DNA of 64,000 nt, taken from assembly GCA_020850715.1 (NCBI GenBank), contig JADZED010000027.1, positions 1 through 64,000 on the forward strand, written 5' to 3'. Shown piece after piece: positions 8,345-16,537 of this stretch; positions within the stretch are counted from its first letter, which is position 1, and the number at the start of each line of letters is the position of its first letter. Source of the DNA: Acidobacteriota bacterium (GTDB lineage Bacteria > Acidobacteriota > Vicinamibacteria > Vicinamibacterales > CAVVIG01). Below the pieces are notes generated by a model. It was not told where the DNA came from, searched no databases, and was given only the letters and a program-made list of their open reading frames with translations. The position numbers and the translations under genes were made by a program.

Positions 8345-9172
8345 TCAATTATGACGCATCCGCAGCCGCAGCGCGTCCCAGGCGTCGCGCGGCAGCGTCG
8401 CGGCGCCGGGCGCCGCGGCGCCGTGCGCGTTGTCGCCGTGGAAGTCCGAGCCGCCCGTGATGAGCAGTCCGGCGCGCGACGCCAGTTCCGCGTAGCGGGA
8501 CGCGGCCGCTGCGTCGTGCTCGCTGTGGTAGGCCTCGATCGCATCGATCCCCGCGTCGATGAGACCGGGCAGCCACTCGTCGTGGCGCAGCAGCCCCGGG
8601 TGCGCCAGCGACACCAGGCCGCCGGCGGCGTGCAGCCGTTCGGTCACCTCCGACGGCGACGCCGCGAGCCGCGGCACGTACGCGGGGCGGCCGCGCCCGA
8701 GCCACCGGCCGAAGGCCACGTCGATCGAGGCCGCGTACCCCGCCGCGACCATCGCCCGCGCGACCCACGGACGACCGGCCGACTTCGAGGCATCGTCGAT
8801 CGCGGGCTGCACCAGCGCGTCCGCATCGAGCGGCATCCCGAGCCCGGCGAGCCGCGCGACGATCGCGCGCACGCGATCGATGCGCCGCAGGCGCTGCTGG
8901 GCGAGGAAGTCGAGCAGGGGCGCCGAGTGCACGTCGATGAAGTAGCCGAGCACGTGGACATCGGCGTCGTCGCGCGCGGCGGTCACCTCGATGCCCGGCA
9001 CGAACTCGAGGCCGGCGGATCGGCAGGCCGCCGCGGCCGCGTCGGCGCCGGCGACGGTGTCGTGATCGGTGACGCCGAGCACCGTCACGCCCGCGCGGGC
9101 GGCGCAGGCCACCAGATCGGCGGGCGACAGGCGGCCGTCGGACGCGTGCGTATGGGTGTGGAGATCGATCAC
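8345..9172 (-). CDS. PHP-domain phosphoesterase (RNase AM/TrpH-like)
   Basis: A 275-residue PHP phosphoesterase. Metal ligands are in DLHTHTHASDG at the extreme N-terminus, VTDHDT, PGIEV, LAHPG and GSDFHG, the full set for a trinuclear centre. Length and motifs match the TrpH/YciV family, which includes the 5'-3' RNase AM and 3',5'-nucleotide bisphosphate phosphatases. GTG at 9172 overlaps the previous stop as GTGA, placing the motif right at the N-terminus as in the family. Manganese or iron use would fit the operon, which otherwise deals with iron. Confidence 0.85.
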   Translation of the reverse strand: MIDLHTHTHASDGRLSPADLVACAARAGVTVLGVTDHDTVAGADAAAAACRSAGLEFVPGIEVTAARDDADVHVLGYFIDVHSAPLLDFLAQQRLRRIDRVRAIVARLAGLGMPLDADALVQPAIDDASKSAGRPWVARAMVAAGYAASIDVAFGRWLGRGRPAYVPRLAASPSEVTERLHAAGGLVSLAHPGLLRHDEWLPGLIDAGIDAIEAYHSEHDAAAASRYAELASRAGLLITGGSDFHGDNAHGAAAPGAATLPRDAWDALRLRMRHN

Positions 9173-10104
9173 CGGTGCGGGCGCTTCTTCCGGCGTTCGC
9201 GCAGGGCGCGGTATTCCCGGATGAGCAGGTTCAGGTGGTCGCGCTCCTCGGCGGCGAATTCGAGGAAGATGCGCCGGCCCTCGGTTTCCTCGAACCGCTC
9301 GCCATACTTCTTGAAGAACTGGTGCGAACCGCGCTCGCACTTGATGCCGATGAGCAGCGCCCGCTCGGCGTCGACGCCGTGGCGCAGCTCCTCAGCCCCG
9401 GAAGAGAAGAGGCGATTGGCGGGCCCCTTGAAGAAGAGGAAGGTCGGCCGCGACTCCAGCTTCGGGTCTCCGGCGAGCAGCTCCGCGTAGCGCTGCTTGA
9501 GCGTCGCCAGGTGCTCCCCCTCTTCGAGGGCGAGCTGCTGGAACACGCGGCGCCCGCGCGCGTCGGAGGTGATCTTCGCCGCGCGCGTGTAGAACTCCAG
9601 GCCGCTCTGCTCGGTGGCGATCGCCATGCGGAGCGCGTCGCGCGCGAAGACGAGGCCGGTGGTGGATCCGTCGATCGGCGGCGTGCTCGTGCCGGTGCGG
9701 CAGGCCTCGCAGACGCCGACGATCTGCACGACCGTCTCCTTGGGCTGGAAGTTCCGGGCGCCCGCGATCTCCTGGAGCAGCCCTTCGACGTCCGAGCTCA
9801 GGAACTCCGACGACTGGTGGCAGGTGGTGCAGACCAGATGGAAGTGGCGCGGGTGCCGGTGCGCCGGCTCGTAGCGCGAGCGTCCCTCGCCGAAATCGAC
9901 CTTGCGCGCGATGCCGGCCTCGACCATCGACTGCAGCGACCGGTAGACCGTGGCGCGGCCGACGCGGCTGTCCTCGTGCCGGACCAGCGCGAACAGATCG
10001 TCGGCGCTCACGTGACCCTCCTGCCGGAGGAAGATCTGGAGGATGCGATCGCGCTTGCTGGATCGCTTCCCCCCGGCCGGTTTGAGCGTCGGGATCTCGG
10101 ACAC
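9169..10104 (-). CDS. Fur-family repressor fused to a ferritin-like diiron domain
   Basis: A 311-residue two-domain protein. Residues about 15-135 are a Fur/PerR winged-helix unit: RATVYRSL recognition helix, HPRHFHLVCTTC metal site, and a second CEAC pair that would hold structural zinc. Residues about 150-305 are a rubrerythrin/ferritin-like four-helix bundle with EQSGLEFY, EEGEH and a second-half ERGSH plus EERDH, supplying Glu and ExxH ligands for a diiron site. GTG at 10104 lies 28 nt after erpA; the ATG at 10179 is possible but overlaps erpA. A sensor that reads iron or peroxide through the diiron site and acts through Fur DNA binding is the obvious inference. The domains are clear; the function is not tested. 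Confidence 0.85.
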   Translation of the reverse strand: MSEIPTLKPAGGKRSSKRDRILQIFLRQEGHVSADDLFALVRHEDSRVGRATVYRSLQSMVEAGIARKVDFGEGRSRYEPAHRHPRHFHLVCTTCHQSSEFLSSDVEGLLQEIAGARNFQPKETVVQIVGVCEACRTGTSTPPIDGSTTGLVFARDALRMAIATEQSGLEFYTRAAKITSDARGRRVFQQLALEEGEHLATLKQRYAELLAGDPKLESRPTFLFFKGPANRLFSSGAEELRHGVDAERALLIGIKCERGSHQFFKKYGERFEETEGRRIFLEFAAEERDHLNLLIREYRALRERRKKRPHR

Positions 10105-10132
10105 GGCGCGGGTCGTCCGCGGATGTCGCGCG

Positions 10133-10462
10133 TCAGTCGACGGTGAAGGAGGAGCCGCAGCCGCAGGTCGACTTCGCATTCGGGTTCTTGATGGTGAAGC
10201 CGCCGCCGCTGATCGTATCCACGAAGTCCACTTCGGCGCCCATCAGATACCGGATGCTGATCGGATCCACGTACAGCCTGACGCCGTTGGTCTCGAACAC
10301 CTGATCGCCGGACCCCTGTCCGTTCTCCTCGATCATCAGTCCGTACTGAAAGCCCGAGCATCCGCCGCCCTGCACGAACACGCGCAGGCCGCTGCCCGCC
10401 TTGTTCTCTTCGCTCAACAGCTCGACGATCTTGCCCGCTGCAGTCTCGGATACGTTAATCAT
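10133..10462 (-). CDS. erpA: A-type iron-sulfur carrier (ErpA/IscA family)
   Basis: A 109-residue A-type carrier. The three conserved Cys are present: GGGCSGFQY and the C-terminal CGCGSSF. Such proteins deliver Fe-S clusters to apo-targets. In this window the class I fumarase and probably radical-SAM Mo-cofactor enzymes elsewhere would be clients. ATG at 10462 lies 6 nt after a perfect TATAAT, so the operon message is probably leaderless. It is the first gene of the five-gene unit ending at 7160. ErpA versus IscA cannot be settled from sequence alone. Confidence 0.92.
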   Translation of the reverse strand: MINVSETAAGKIVELLSEENKAGSGLRVFVQGGGCSGFQYGLMIEENGQGSGDQVFETNGVRLYVDPISIRYLMGAEVDFVDTISGGGFTIKNPNAKSTCGCGSSFTVD

Positions 10463-10468
10463 GTCAAC

Positions 10469-10474
10469 ATTATA
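10469..10474 (-). promoter_or_regulatory. -10 box TATAAT, leaderless start of erpA operon
   Basis: A consensus TATAAT is followed by 6 nt and the erpA ATG, with no room for a ribosome binding site. No good -35 hexamer is visible at 16-18 bp. Confidence 0.6.
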
Positions 10475-10480
10475 CAACCC

Positions 10481-11392
10481 ATGCCCCACGTCCCCGTCGC
10501 CGACCCCGGCGCCGCCGCCCTGGCGGCGCGCGCCGACGGCCGCTGGGCCGCCCTCGAGGCCGCCCGCCCCGATCTGGCCCCCGCGCTCGCGCTGCAGCGC
10601 CGGCTGCTGAGCATCGTGATCCGGCTGTCGTCGTCGATGACCCCCGCGCGGCTGCCCCGGCTGTCGCTGCCGCCGAGGTATGTCGCGGCGAAGCTCGCCC
10701 GCGGCGTGCCGGCGCTGGCCGGAGAGCCGATCCCGGTTCCGGGCGCCGCCCTCGCGCCTGCCCTCGACCTCCTCTGCCGGGAGCTCGCGGACGGCGGCGC
10801 CGGCGAGGCGGCCGCGCATATCGGTGAACACATCGCGTCAGGACGCCTCGACGCCGCGTCGCTGCTGACGGCGTCGGTCAACCGCGATCAGCAGGCCATT
10901 CGGGAGGGCGCGATCCGCCTCGGGCTCGCGCCGGATCTGGTCTGGCTGGTTGGCGAGCTCGCGGCCAGTCCGTTCGTCCACGCGCTGCAGCGCGCGATCC
11001 TGGCGGGCCGCGATCTGGCGGCTGCGCTCGATGCCTGGCGCCACGGCTGCTGCCCGGCGTGCGGCTCGTGGCCGGCGATGGCGGAGGTTGCCGCCGGATA
11101 TCGCACCCTGCGCTGCTCGTTCTGCGCCGCGGCGTGGGCGCTGGATACGTACGCCTGCATCTACTGCGGCGATGGCGGAGAGAGCTTCACGACCGCCGCG
11201 CCCGACGAGGCGCGCAAGGATCGGCGCCTGGAGCTGTGCCGGGCCTGCGGCAGCTATCTGAAGACCGCCGATGCCGACGGGCTCTCGCCGTTTCCGCTGC
11301 TGGCGATCGCCGATCTCGAGACGCTGGATCTCGACGTCGCGGCCATGGAACACGGTTACGCGCGGCCGGCGCTCAGGCTCTTTCCTCGTTAG
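10481..11392 (+). CDS. fdhE: Formate dehydrogenase accessory protein
   Basis: A 303-residue FdhE-like protein. The C-terminal half has four CxxC motifs (CPACG, CSFC, CIYCG, CRACG), which build the rubredoxin-like iron-binding folds of this family; the N-terminal half is helical. FdhE assists maturation of formate dehydrogenases. No formate dehydrogenase subunit is in the window. ATG at 10481 is divergent from erpA with 18 bp between the start codons, so both share one AT-rich box. Its stop overlaps the fumarase stop (convergent) by 4 nt, leaving no space for a terminator. Confidence 0.85.
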   Translation: MPHVPVADPGAAALAARADGRWAALEAARPDLAPALALQRRLLSIVIRLSSSMTPARLPRLSLPPRYVAAKLARGVPALAGEPIPVPGAALAPALDLLCRELADGGAGEAAAHIGEHIASGRLDAASLLTASVNRDQQAIREGAIRLGLAPDLVWLVGELAASPFVHALQRAILAGRDLAAALDAWRHGCCPACGSWPAMAEVAAGYRTLRCSFCAAAWALDTYACIYCGDGGESFTTAAPDEARKDRRLELCRACGSYLKTADADGLSPFPLLAIADLETLDLDVAAMEHGYARPALRLFPR

Positions 11393-12924
11393 CGGCCCGG
11401 CCCGGGCCCCATCGCCAGCGCGCCGAGATGCTCGCCCGATTCCTGCTCCACGTCCTGGTGCAGGCTGTTGCCGTGGGCGTCCATCGTCACGATCGCCGGG
11501 AAGTCCTCGACCGTCAGATGCCACATCGCTTCGGGCGTCCCGAGATCGAGCAGCGACACGCCGTCGACGCGCGCGATCGTCCGCGCGTAGAACTGGGCGG
11601 CGCCGCCGATCGCGTTCAGGTACACGGCGCCTTCGTCCTTCAGTGCGGCGAGGGTCTTCGCACCCATGCCGCCCTTGCCGATCACCGCGCGGATGCCGTA
11701 CCGCCTGATGATCTCGCCCTGGTACGGCTCCTCGCGGATGCTCGTCGTCGGGCCGGCCGCCGTGACGCGCCACCGGTCCCCTTCCTTCACCACCACGGGG
11801 CCGCAGTGATAGAGCGCCGAGCCGCGGAGATCCACCGGCGGATCGTGCTTCATCAGATGCGCGTGCACGGCGTCGCGGCCGGTGAACACGCGGCCCGACA
11901 CCAGCACGACGTCGCCCACCCGCAGCGAGCGGACCTGCGCCTCGCTCAGCGGCGTTCGCAACGCGACCTCGCGTCCCGTGCGCGCGAAGCCCGCCCGCTC
12001 CAGCATGGGGTGCGCGGGCCGCGCCGGATCGCGGTACAGCCAGCGATCGATCGCGCCGGTCGATCGATCGAGGACGATGCCGAGCCGGCGGAACGCCCAG
12101 CAGTCGTAGGCGACCGAGACGAAGAAGCTGGCGGGCAGGCGATTCAGCGCCCCGATCTTGCAGCCGATGAGCGTCACCCTGCCGCCGAATCCCATCGGGC
12201 CGATCGCCAGCGCGTTCACCTCCGCCATGATGGACGCTTCGAGCTCGGCGAGCCGCGGATCGGCGTTGACGTCGTCGAGCGTGCGGAACAGCTGCGCCTT
12301 TGCGTGCAGGTAGCCGGACGTGCGGTCGCCGCCGACGCAGACGCCCACGGCGCCCGGTGAACAGCCCTTGCCCTGCGCGTTCCACACCGCGTGCAGGACG
12401 CACTTCTTCACGCCCTCGAGATTGCGATCGGCGCGACCGAGGTGCGGGAGCTCGACCGGCACGGCGTACTGGGCGTTGGTGTTCTCGCAGCCGCCGCCCT
12501 TGAGGATGAGCCGGATCTCGATCTCGTCGCGCTCCCACTGCTCGAAGTGCACGATCGGCGTGCCGGGACCGAGATTGTCGCCGGAGTTCGCGCCGGTGAT
12601 CGAATCGACGGAATTCGGCCTGAGCTTGCCCCGCCGGGTCGCTTCGGCGACCGCCTCGCGAATCTGCTGCCGCATCCAGATCTGGTTGGCGCCGACCGGC
12701 ACGCGCAGCTCGAAGGTCGGCATCCCCGTGTCCTGGCAGATGGCCCCTTCGCCGTCGGCGGCCAGGTCGATGTTCTGCGCGATGATCGTGAGCGCCTGGG
12801 CCGCGCGCGTGCCGGACGGTTCGGCGCCGAACGCCGTCTTCATCGCGGCGCGGACATCCGGCGGCAGATCGGTGGAGGTGCGGACGATGAGTTGGAGGAC
12901 GCTCTCCTGGAACGACGGCAGCAT
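11389..12924 (-). CDS. Class I (Fe-S) fumarate hydratase
   Basis: A 511-residue iron-sulfur fumarase with the alpha and beta parts in one chain. Cluster Cys are in CQDTGMP, CENTN and GCSPGAVG; the KGGMGAKT and CGPVV blocks belong to the beta part. It interconverts fumarate and malate in the TCA cycle. ATG at 12924 is taken over the upstream track start because TATACT lies 6 nt before it (leaderless) and the product begins LPSFQESVLQL, as family members do. It is divergent from aspartase, which makes fumarate, so the pair forms an aspartate-to-malate module. Confidence 0.92.
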   Translation of the reverse strand: MLPSFQESVLQLIVRTSTDLPPDVRAAMKTAFGAEPSGTRAAQALTIIAQNIDLAADGEGAICQDTGMPTFELRVPVGANQIWMRQQIREAVAEATRRGKLRPNSVDSITGANSGDNLGPGTPIVHFEQWERDEIEIRLILKGGGCENTNAQYAVPVELPHLGRADRNLEGVKKCVLHAVWNAQGKGCSPGAVGVCVGGDRTSGYLHAKAQLFRTLDDVNADPRLAELEASIMAEVNALAIGPMGFGGRVTLIGCKIGALNRLPASFFVSVAYDCWAFRRLGIVLDRSTGAIDRWLYRDPARPAHPMLERAGFARTGREVALRTPLSEAQVRSLRVGDVVLVSGRVFTGRDAVHAHLMKHDPPVDLRGSALYHCGPVVVKEGDRWRVTAAGPTTSIREEPYQGEIIRRYGIRAVIGKGGMGAKTLAALKDEGAVYLNAIGGAAQFYARTIARVDGVSLLDLGTPEAMWHLTVEDFPAIVTMDAHGNSLHQDVEQESGEHLGALAMGPGPGR

Positions 12925-12930
12925 ACGGGA

Positions 12931-12938
12931 AGTATACT
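12931..12938. promoter_or_regulatory. Palindromic AGTATACT box shared by fumarase and aspartase
   Basis: AGTATACT is its own reverse complement. Read leftward it gives TATACT 6 nt before the fumarase ATG; read rightward it gives TATACT 23 nt before the aspartase GTG. One box can serve as the -10 for both divergent genes, so only one may be transcribed at a time. Confidence 0.55.
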
Positions 12939-12961
12939 GGTCGCCGAGGTCGTGAGCTGAC

Positions 12962-14395
12962 GTGAGCGCCCAGCGCCCGGCGCCCGCCGCCGAGTCCCGC
13001 ATCGAGCGCGATCCGCTCGGCGAGCTTGCCGTGCCCGTCGACGCCTACTACGGCATCCAGACCGCGCGCGCCGCCGCCAATTTCCCCGTGAGCGGGCTGC
13101 GTGCGCCCGCCGACCTCGTCACCGCGACCATCCTGGTCAAGAAGGCGGCCGCCGAAGCCAACGGCGCGCTCGCGCGGCTCGATCCGGAGATCGCGCGCGC
13201 CATCATCTCCGCCGCTGACGAGATCCTGTCGGGCGCACTTCGCGATCAGTTCATCGTCGACGTGTATCAGGCGGGCGCCGGCACGTCGCACAACATGAAC
13301 GCCAACGAGGTGCTGGCGAACCGCGCGGCGGAGGTGCTCGGCGAGCCGCGCGGCAGCTACCGGCGCGTCCACCCCAACGACCACGTCAACATGAGCCAGT
13401 CGACCAACGACGTCTACCCGACCGCGACGCGGCTCGCGTTGCTGCTCGGCGCCGGCCCGCTGGTCTCCTCGGCGCACGCGCTGGCCGGCGCGCTCGCCCT
13501 CAAGGCCGATGCCCTCGGCGCGATCCTGAAGACCGGCCGCACGCACCTGCAGGACGCGGTGCCGATCACCATGGGCCAGGAGATCGGCGGTTGGGCGGCC
13601 TGCATCCGCCGCGGCGCCGAGGATGTCGCCGATGCGTCGGAGCAGCTGCTGGAGCTGAACATCGGCGCCACCGCCGTCGGCACGGGCCTCAACGCCGGCG
13701 ACGAGTACCGCCGCCGCGTCGTTGCCAGCCTGGCGCGCGACACGAAGCTGGCCCTCAGGCCCGCGCCCAACCTGTTCCGCGTCACGCAGAGCATGGGGGA
13801 CGTGCTGGCGTACTCAGGGGCCATGCGCCGGCTCGCAGTGGAGCTCGGGAAGGTGGCCAGCGATCTGCGGCTCCTCAGCATGGGTCCGCGGGCCGGATTG
13901 TCGGAGCTCGTGCTGCCCGCCGTGCAGCCGGGTTCGTCGATCATGCCGGGGAAGGTGAACCCGTCGATCCCCGAGATGGTCAATCAGGTCTGCTTCCAGG
14001 TCATCGGGTGCGATACGACGGTGACGATGGCGTGCGAGGCGGGGCAGCTGGAGCTGAACGTGATGATGCCCGTCATCGCGTGGAACACGCTGCACGCGTC
14101 GACGATTCTCGGGGCCTCCATGAACATCCTGCGCGTCCGGTGCGTCGACGGGATGGCCGCCAACGAGGTGCGCGCCCGCGAACTGCTGGATCGGAGCACC
14201 GCGGCCGCGACCGCGCTGAGCCCGTACATCGGGTACGCGGCGACCGCGGAGATCGCCAAGGAGTCGGTGCGCACCGGGAGGCCGGTCCGCGAGATCGCGC
14301 TCCAGCGCGGCCTGCTGGATGCGGCGCGGCTCGACGCGATCCTGTCGGTGGAGGCGATGACGCGCGGCGGGATCGTCGGCGGGGACGAGCCATGA
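12962..14395 (+). CDS. aspA: Aspartate ammonia-lyase
   Basis: A 477-residue member of the aspartase/fumarase superfamily. The signature GSSIMPGKVNP is intact. QSTNDVYPTA favours aspartase over class II fumarase, which usually has QSSNDTFPTA; GTSHNMNANEV is also aspartase-like. Product: fumarate and ammonia from aspartate, feeding the adjacent fumarase. GTG at 12962 has a weak GAGGT 13 nt upstream. The stop overlaps the next gene's ATG. Substrate assignment is likely but not certain. Confidence 0.88.
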   Translation: MSAQRPAPAAESRIERDPLGELAVPVDAYYGIQTARAAANFPVSGLRAPADLVTATILVKKAAAEANGALARLDPEIARAIISAADEILSGALRDQFIVDVYQAGAGTSHNMNANEVLANRAAEVLGEPRGSYRRVHPNDHVNMSQSTNDVYPTATRLALLLGAGPLVSSAHALAGALALKADALGAILKTGRTHLQDAVPITMGQEIGGWAACIRRGAEDVADASEQLLELNIGATAVGTGLNAGDEYRRRVVASLARDTKLALRPAPNLFRVTQSMGDVLAYSGAMRRLAVELGKVASDLRLLSMGPRAGLSELVLPAVQPGSSIMPGKVNPSIPEMVNQVCFQVIGCDTTVTMACEAGQLELNVMMPVIAWNTLHASTILGASMNILRVRCVDGMAANEVRARELLDRSTAAATALSPYIGYAATAEIAKESVRTGRPVREIALQRGLLDAARLDAILSVEAMTRGGIVGGDEP

Positions 14396-15159
14396 GCCGG
14401 CGCGTCGTGCCGCTTGCGTTGGCCGGCGCCATCGGCGCCGGCGCGATCGCCGGCCGCATCGACGTCGTGCGGGCCACCGCTCCCGCCCCGGGTGCGACGA
14501 TGGGCGCGGCGCCGGCCATCAGACCTGCCCTTGTCGGGCCGGCCTCTGCCTGGGCCGCCCGGCAGGCCAAACCGAAGGGCCGTCTCTTCCCGCCGCAGGA
14601 TCTCGGCCTCATCCAGGCGCCCGATCGCGAGCTGTGGCAGAAGCCCGATCAGATCATGGACGCCCTGCACATCGCCGAAGGCTCCACCGTAGCCGATCTG
14701 GGAGCGGGCGGCGGCTGGTTCACCGTGCGGCTGGCGCGCCGCGTCGGACCCAATGGCCTCGTCTACGCCGAGGACATCCAGCCCGAGATGATCGAGGCGG
14801 TCGAGCGGCGCATGCAGGAGGAAGGCGTGCGCAACGTGCGCACCGTGCTCGGGACGCCGACCGACCCGCGCCTGCCGTCGGCGGTCGACGCCGTCCTGAT
14901 CGTGGACGTCTACCACGAGCTCGACGAGCCGGTCACCGTGCTGCGGAATGTCGCCCGCTCGCTCAAGCCGCAGGGGCGCATCGGCGTTGTCGGATACGAC
15001 GCCGGCGGCGGAGGTCCGGGACCCGCGCCCAACGAACGCGTCGATCCGCAGACGGTGATCGCCGATGCGACCCGGGCCGGTCTCGAGCTGACCTTGCGCG
15101 AGCCGGTGCCCCCGTTCCAGTTCCTGCTCGTCTTCGGCGTCAGGCGTGCGGACCGGTAA
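14392..15159 (+). CDS. Class I methyltransferase with a predicted signal peptide
   Basis: A 255-residue SAM-dependent methyltransferase. Motif I is VADLGAGGGWFT, followed by an acidic residue in YAEDIQPEM; VDVYHELDEP is a typical post-I/II block. The first 28 residues (RRVVPLALAGAIGAGAIAGRI) look like a signal peptide or anchor, followed by an Ala/Pro linker. ATG overlaps the aspartase stop (ATGA). Substrate unknown. An exported SAM enzyme is odd because the periplasm is not known to have SAM, so the N-terminus may instead be a membrane anchor with the domain inside. Confidence 0.75.
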   Translation: MSRRVVPLALAGAIGAGAIAGRIDVVRATAPAPGATMGAAPAIRPALVGPASAWAARQAKPKGRLFPPQDLGLIQAPDRELWQKPDQIMDALHIAEGSTVADLGAGGGWFTVRLARRVGPNGLVYAEDIQPEMIEAVERRMQEEGVRNVRTVLGTPTDPRLPSAVDAVLIVDVYHELDEPVTVLRNVARSLKPQGRIGVVGYDAGGGGPGPAPNERVDPQTVIADATRAGLELTLREPVPPFQFLLVFGVRRADR

Positions 15160-15952
15160 CGTCCCCGCGGCGCTGACCATCGCCGGCAGCGATCCGAGCG
15201 GCGGCGCCGGCCTGCAGGCCGATCTCGAGACCTTCGCCGCGCACGGCGTCCACGGCTGCAGCGCCGTCACCGCAGTGACCAGCCAGAACACGGTGGGCAT
15301 CACCGGCAGCGTCGTGCTCGGCGCCGACCTGGTCGGCGCCCAGATCGAAGCCATCGCCGCCGACATTCCGATCCGCGCGGTGAAGACCGGCATGCTCGGC
15401 GCCGCGGCGGTGGTCGAGGCGGTGGCGGCCGCCATCGGACAGCTCGATCTTCCGCAGGTCGTGGTGGATCCCGTCATGGTCTCCTCGAGCGGCACCCGGC
15501 TGCTCGACGCCGACGGCGTGCAGATGCTTCGCGCGGAGCTGCTGCCGCGGGCGCTCGTGGTCACGCCCAACGTCCCCGAGGCCGAGGTGCTGAGCGGCGT
15601 CGCGATCAGCTCGCCACGGGATGCGCAAGAGGCCGCGCGGCGGATCCAGGGCCTGGGGTGTTCGGCGGTGATCGTGACCGGAGGCCACGCGCCTGGCGAC
15701 GAGGTCGTCGATCTGCTGTTCGACGGGCGGACGTTCCACCAGTGCCGTACGCTGCGGATGGCGGCGCCGGGCGGCGTGCACGGCACCGGCTGCACGTTCG
15801 CAGCGGCGGTCGCGGCCAACCTCGCGCTCGGCTGTCCGCTCCTGGATGCGGCGGCGCGGGCGCAGGCGTACGTCGCCGGCGCGATTGCGCACGCCAGGGC
15901 CATCGGCCGCGGCGCCGCACTCCTCGATCATTTCTGGCGGACCTCCGGCTGA
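15146..15952 (+). CDS. thiD: Hydroxymethylpyrimidine (phosphate) kinase
   Basis: A 268-residue ribokinase-fold kinase of thiamine pyrimidine synthesis. TIAGSDPSGGAGLQAD near residue 12 and GVHGTGCTFAAA near 215 (anion hole and catalytic Asp region) are ThiD signatures; VDPVMVSSSG is also conserved. GTG at 15146 overlaps the methyltransferase by 14 nt, so they are probably cotranscribed. Thiamine salvage kinase (PdxK/ThiD) activity on pyridoxal cannot be excluded. No thiE or other thi gene is adjacent. Confidence 0.92.
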   Translation: MRTGNVPAALTIAGSDPSGGAGLQADLETFAAHGVHGCSAVTAVTSQNTVGITGSVVLGADLVGAQIEAIAADIPIRAVKTGMLGAAAVVEAVAAAIGQLDLPQVVVDPVMVSSSGTRLLDADGVQMLRAELLPRALVVTPNVPEAEVLSGVAISSPRDAQEAARRIQGLGCSAVIVTGGHAPGDEVVDLLFDGRTFHQCRTLRMAAPGGVHGTGCTFAAAVAANLALGCPLLDAAARAQAYVAGAIAHARAIGRGAALLDHFWRTSG

Positions 15953-16039
15953 GCGCCGGCGAGGCGCCGGCATGCACAAGGCCGCCCGGGCGCGGGCGAC
16001 GTTCAAGCGCCGCCTGCGCCCGGACCGCGAGAGGCGTCT

Positions 16040-16045
16040 TATACT
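16040..16045 (+). promoter_or_regulatory. -10 box TATACT, leaderless start of moaE
   Basis: TATACT is followed by 6 nt and GTG at 16052 (itself followed at once by ATG). No Shine-Dalgarno is present. Confidence 0.5.
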
Positions 16046-16051
16046 GGTTGG

Positions 16052-16537
16052 GTGATGAATCCCCCGCTGCTCGGCATCGGGCCGGCGCCGCTGGCGCTCG
16101 CGCCGCTGGTGCAGGCGATCGCCGCCGGCGCCCGCGATCAGGGCGCGGTGGTCTCGTTTCTGGGGCTGGTCCGCGATCACAACGTGGGACGACGGGTGCA
16201 GCACATCGTGTACGACGCCTATGAGCCGCTGGCGATCAAGGCGTTCGAACGGATTGCGGCCGAGATCGCCGGCCGATGGCCGGCCGCGCGCCTCGCGCTG
16301 CACCATCGAACCGGCCGGCTCGAGATCGGCGAAGCCAGCGTGGCGATCGTGGTGGCGACCGCGCACCGGGCCGAGGCCTATGCGGCGTGCCGCTATGCGA
16401 TCGAACGCGTGAAACAGATCGCTCCGGTATGGAAGCACGAGTACTTCGAGGGCGGCGACGTCTGGATCGAAGGCGCGACCGCCGATCCCGACGACCAGGC
16501 GGCGCGGGCCGACGCGGAGCGTGTGGCATGCGCGTGA
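16052..16537 (+). CDS. moaE: Molybdopterin synthase catalytic subunit
   Basis: A 161-residue MoaE. VVSFLGLVRDHNVGRRV, LEIGEASV and the WKHEYF block with the catalytic Lys are present. It transfers sulfur from MoaD thiocarboxylate to precursor Z in Mo-cofactor synthesis. The GTG at 16052 fits the leaderless spacing; the ATG at 16055 would be the alternative. It overlaps moaD by 10 nt, so the large and small subunits are coupled. The order moaE-moaD is reversed relative to E. coli. Confidence 0.93.
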   Translation: MMNPPLLGIGPAPLALAPLVQAIAAGARDQGAVVSFLGLVRDHNVGRRVQHIVYDAYEPLAIKAFERIAAEIAGRWPAARLALHHRTGRLEIGEASVAIVVATAHRAEAYAACRYAIERVKQIAPVWKHEYFEGGDVWIEGATADPDDQAARADAERVACA

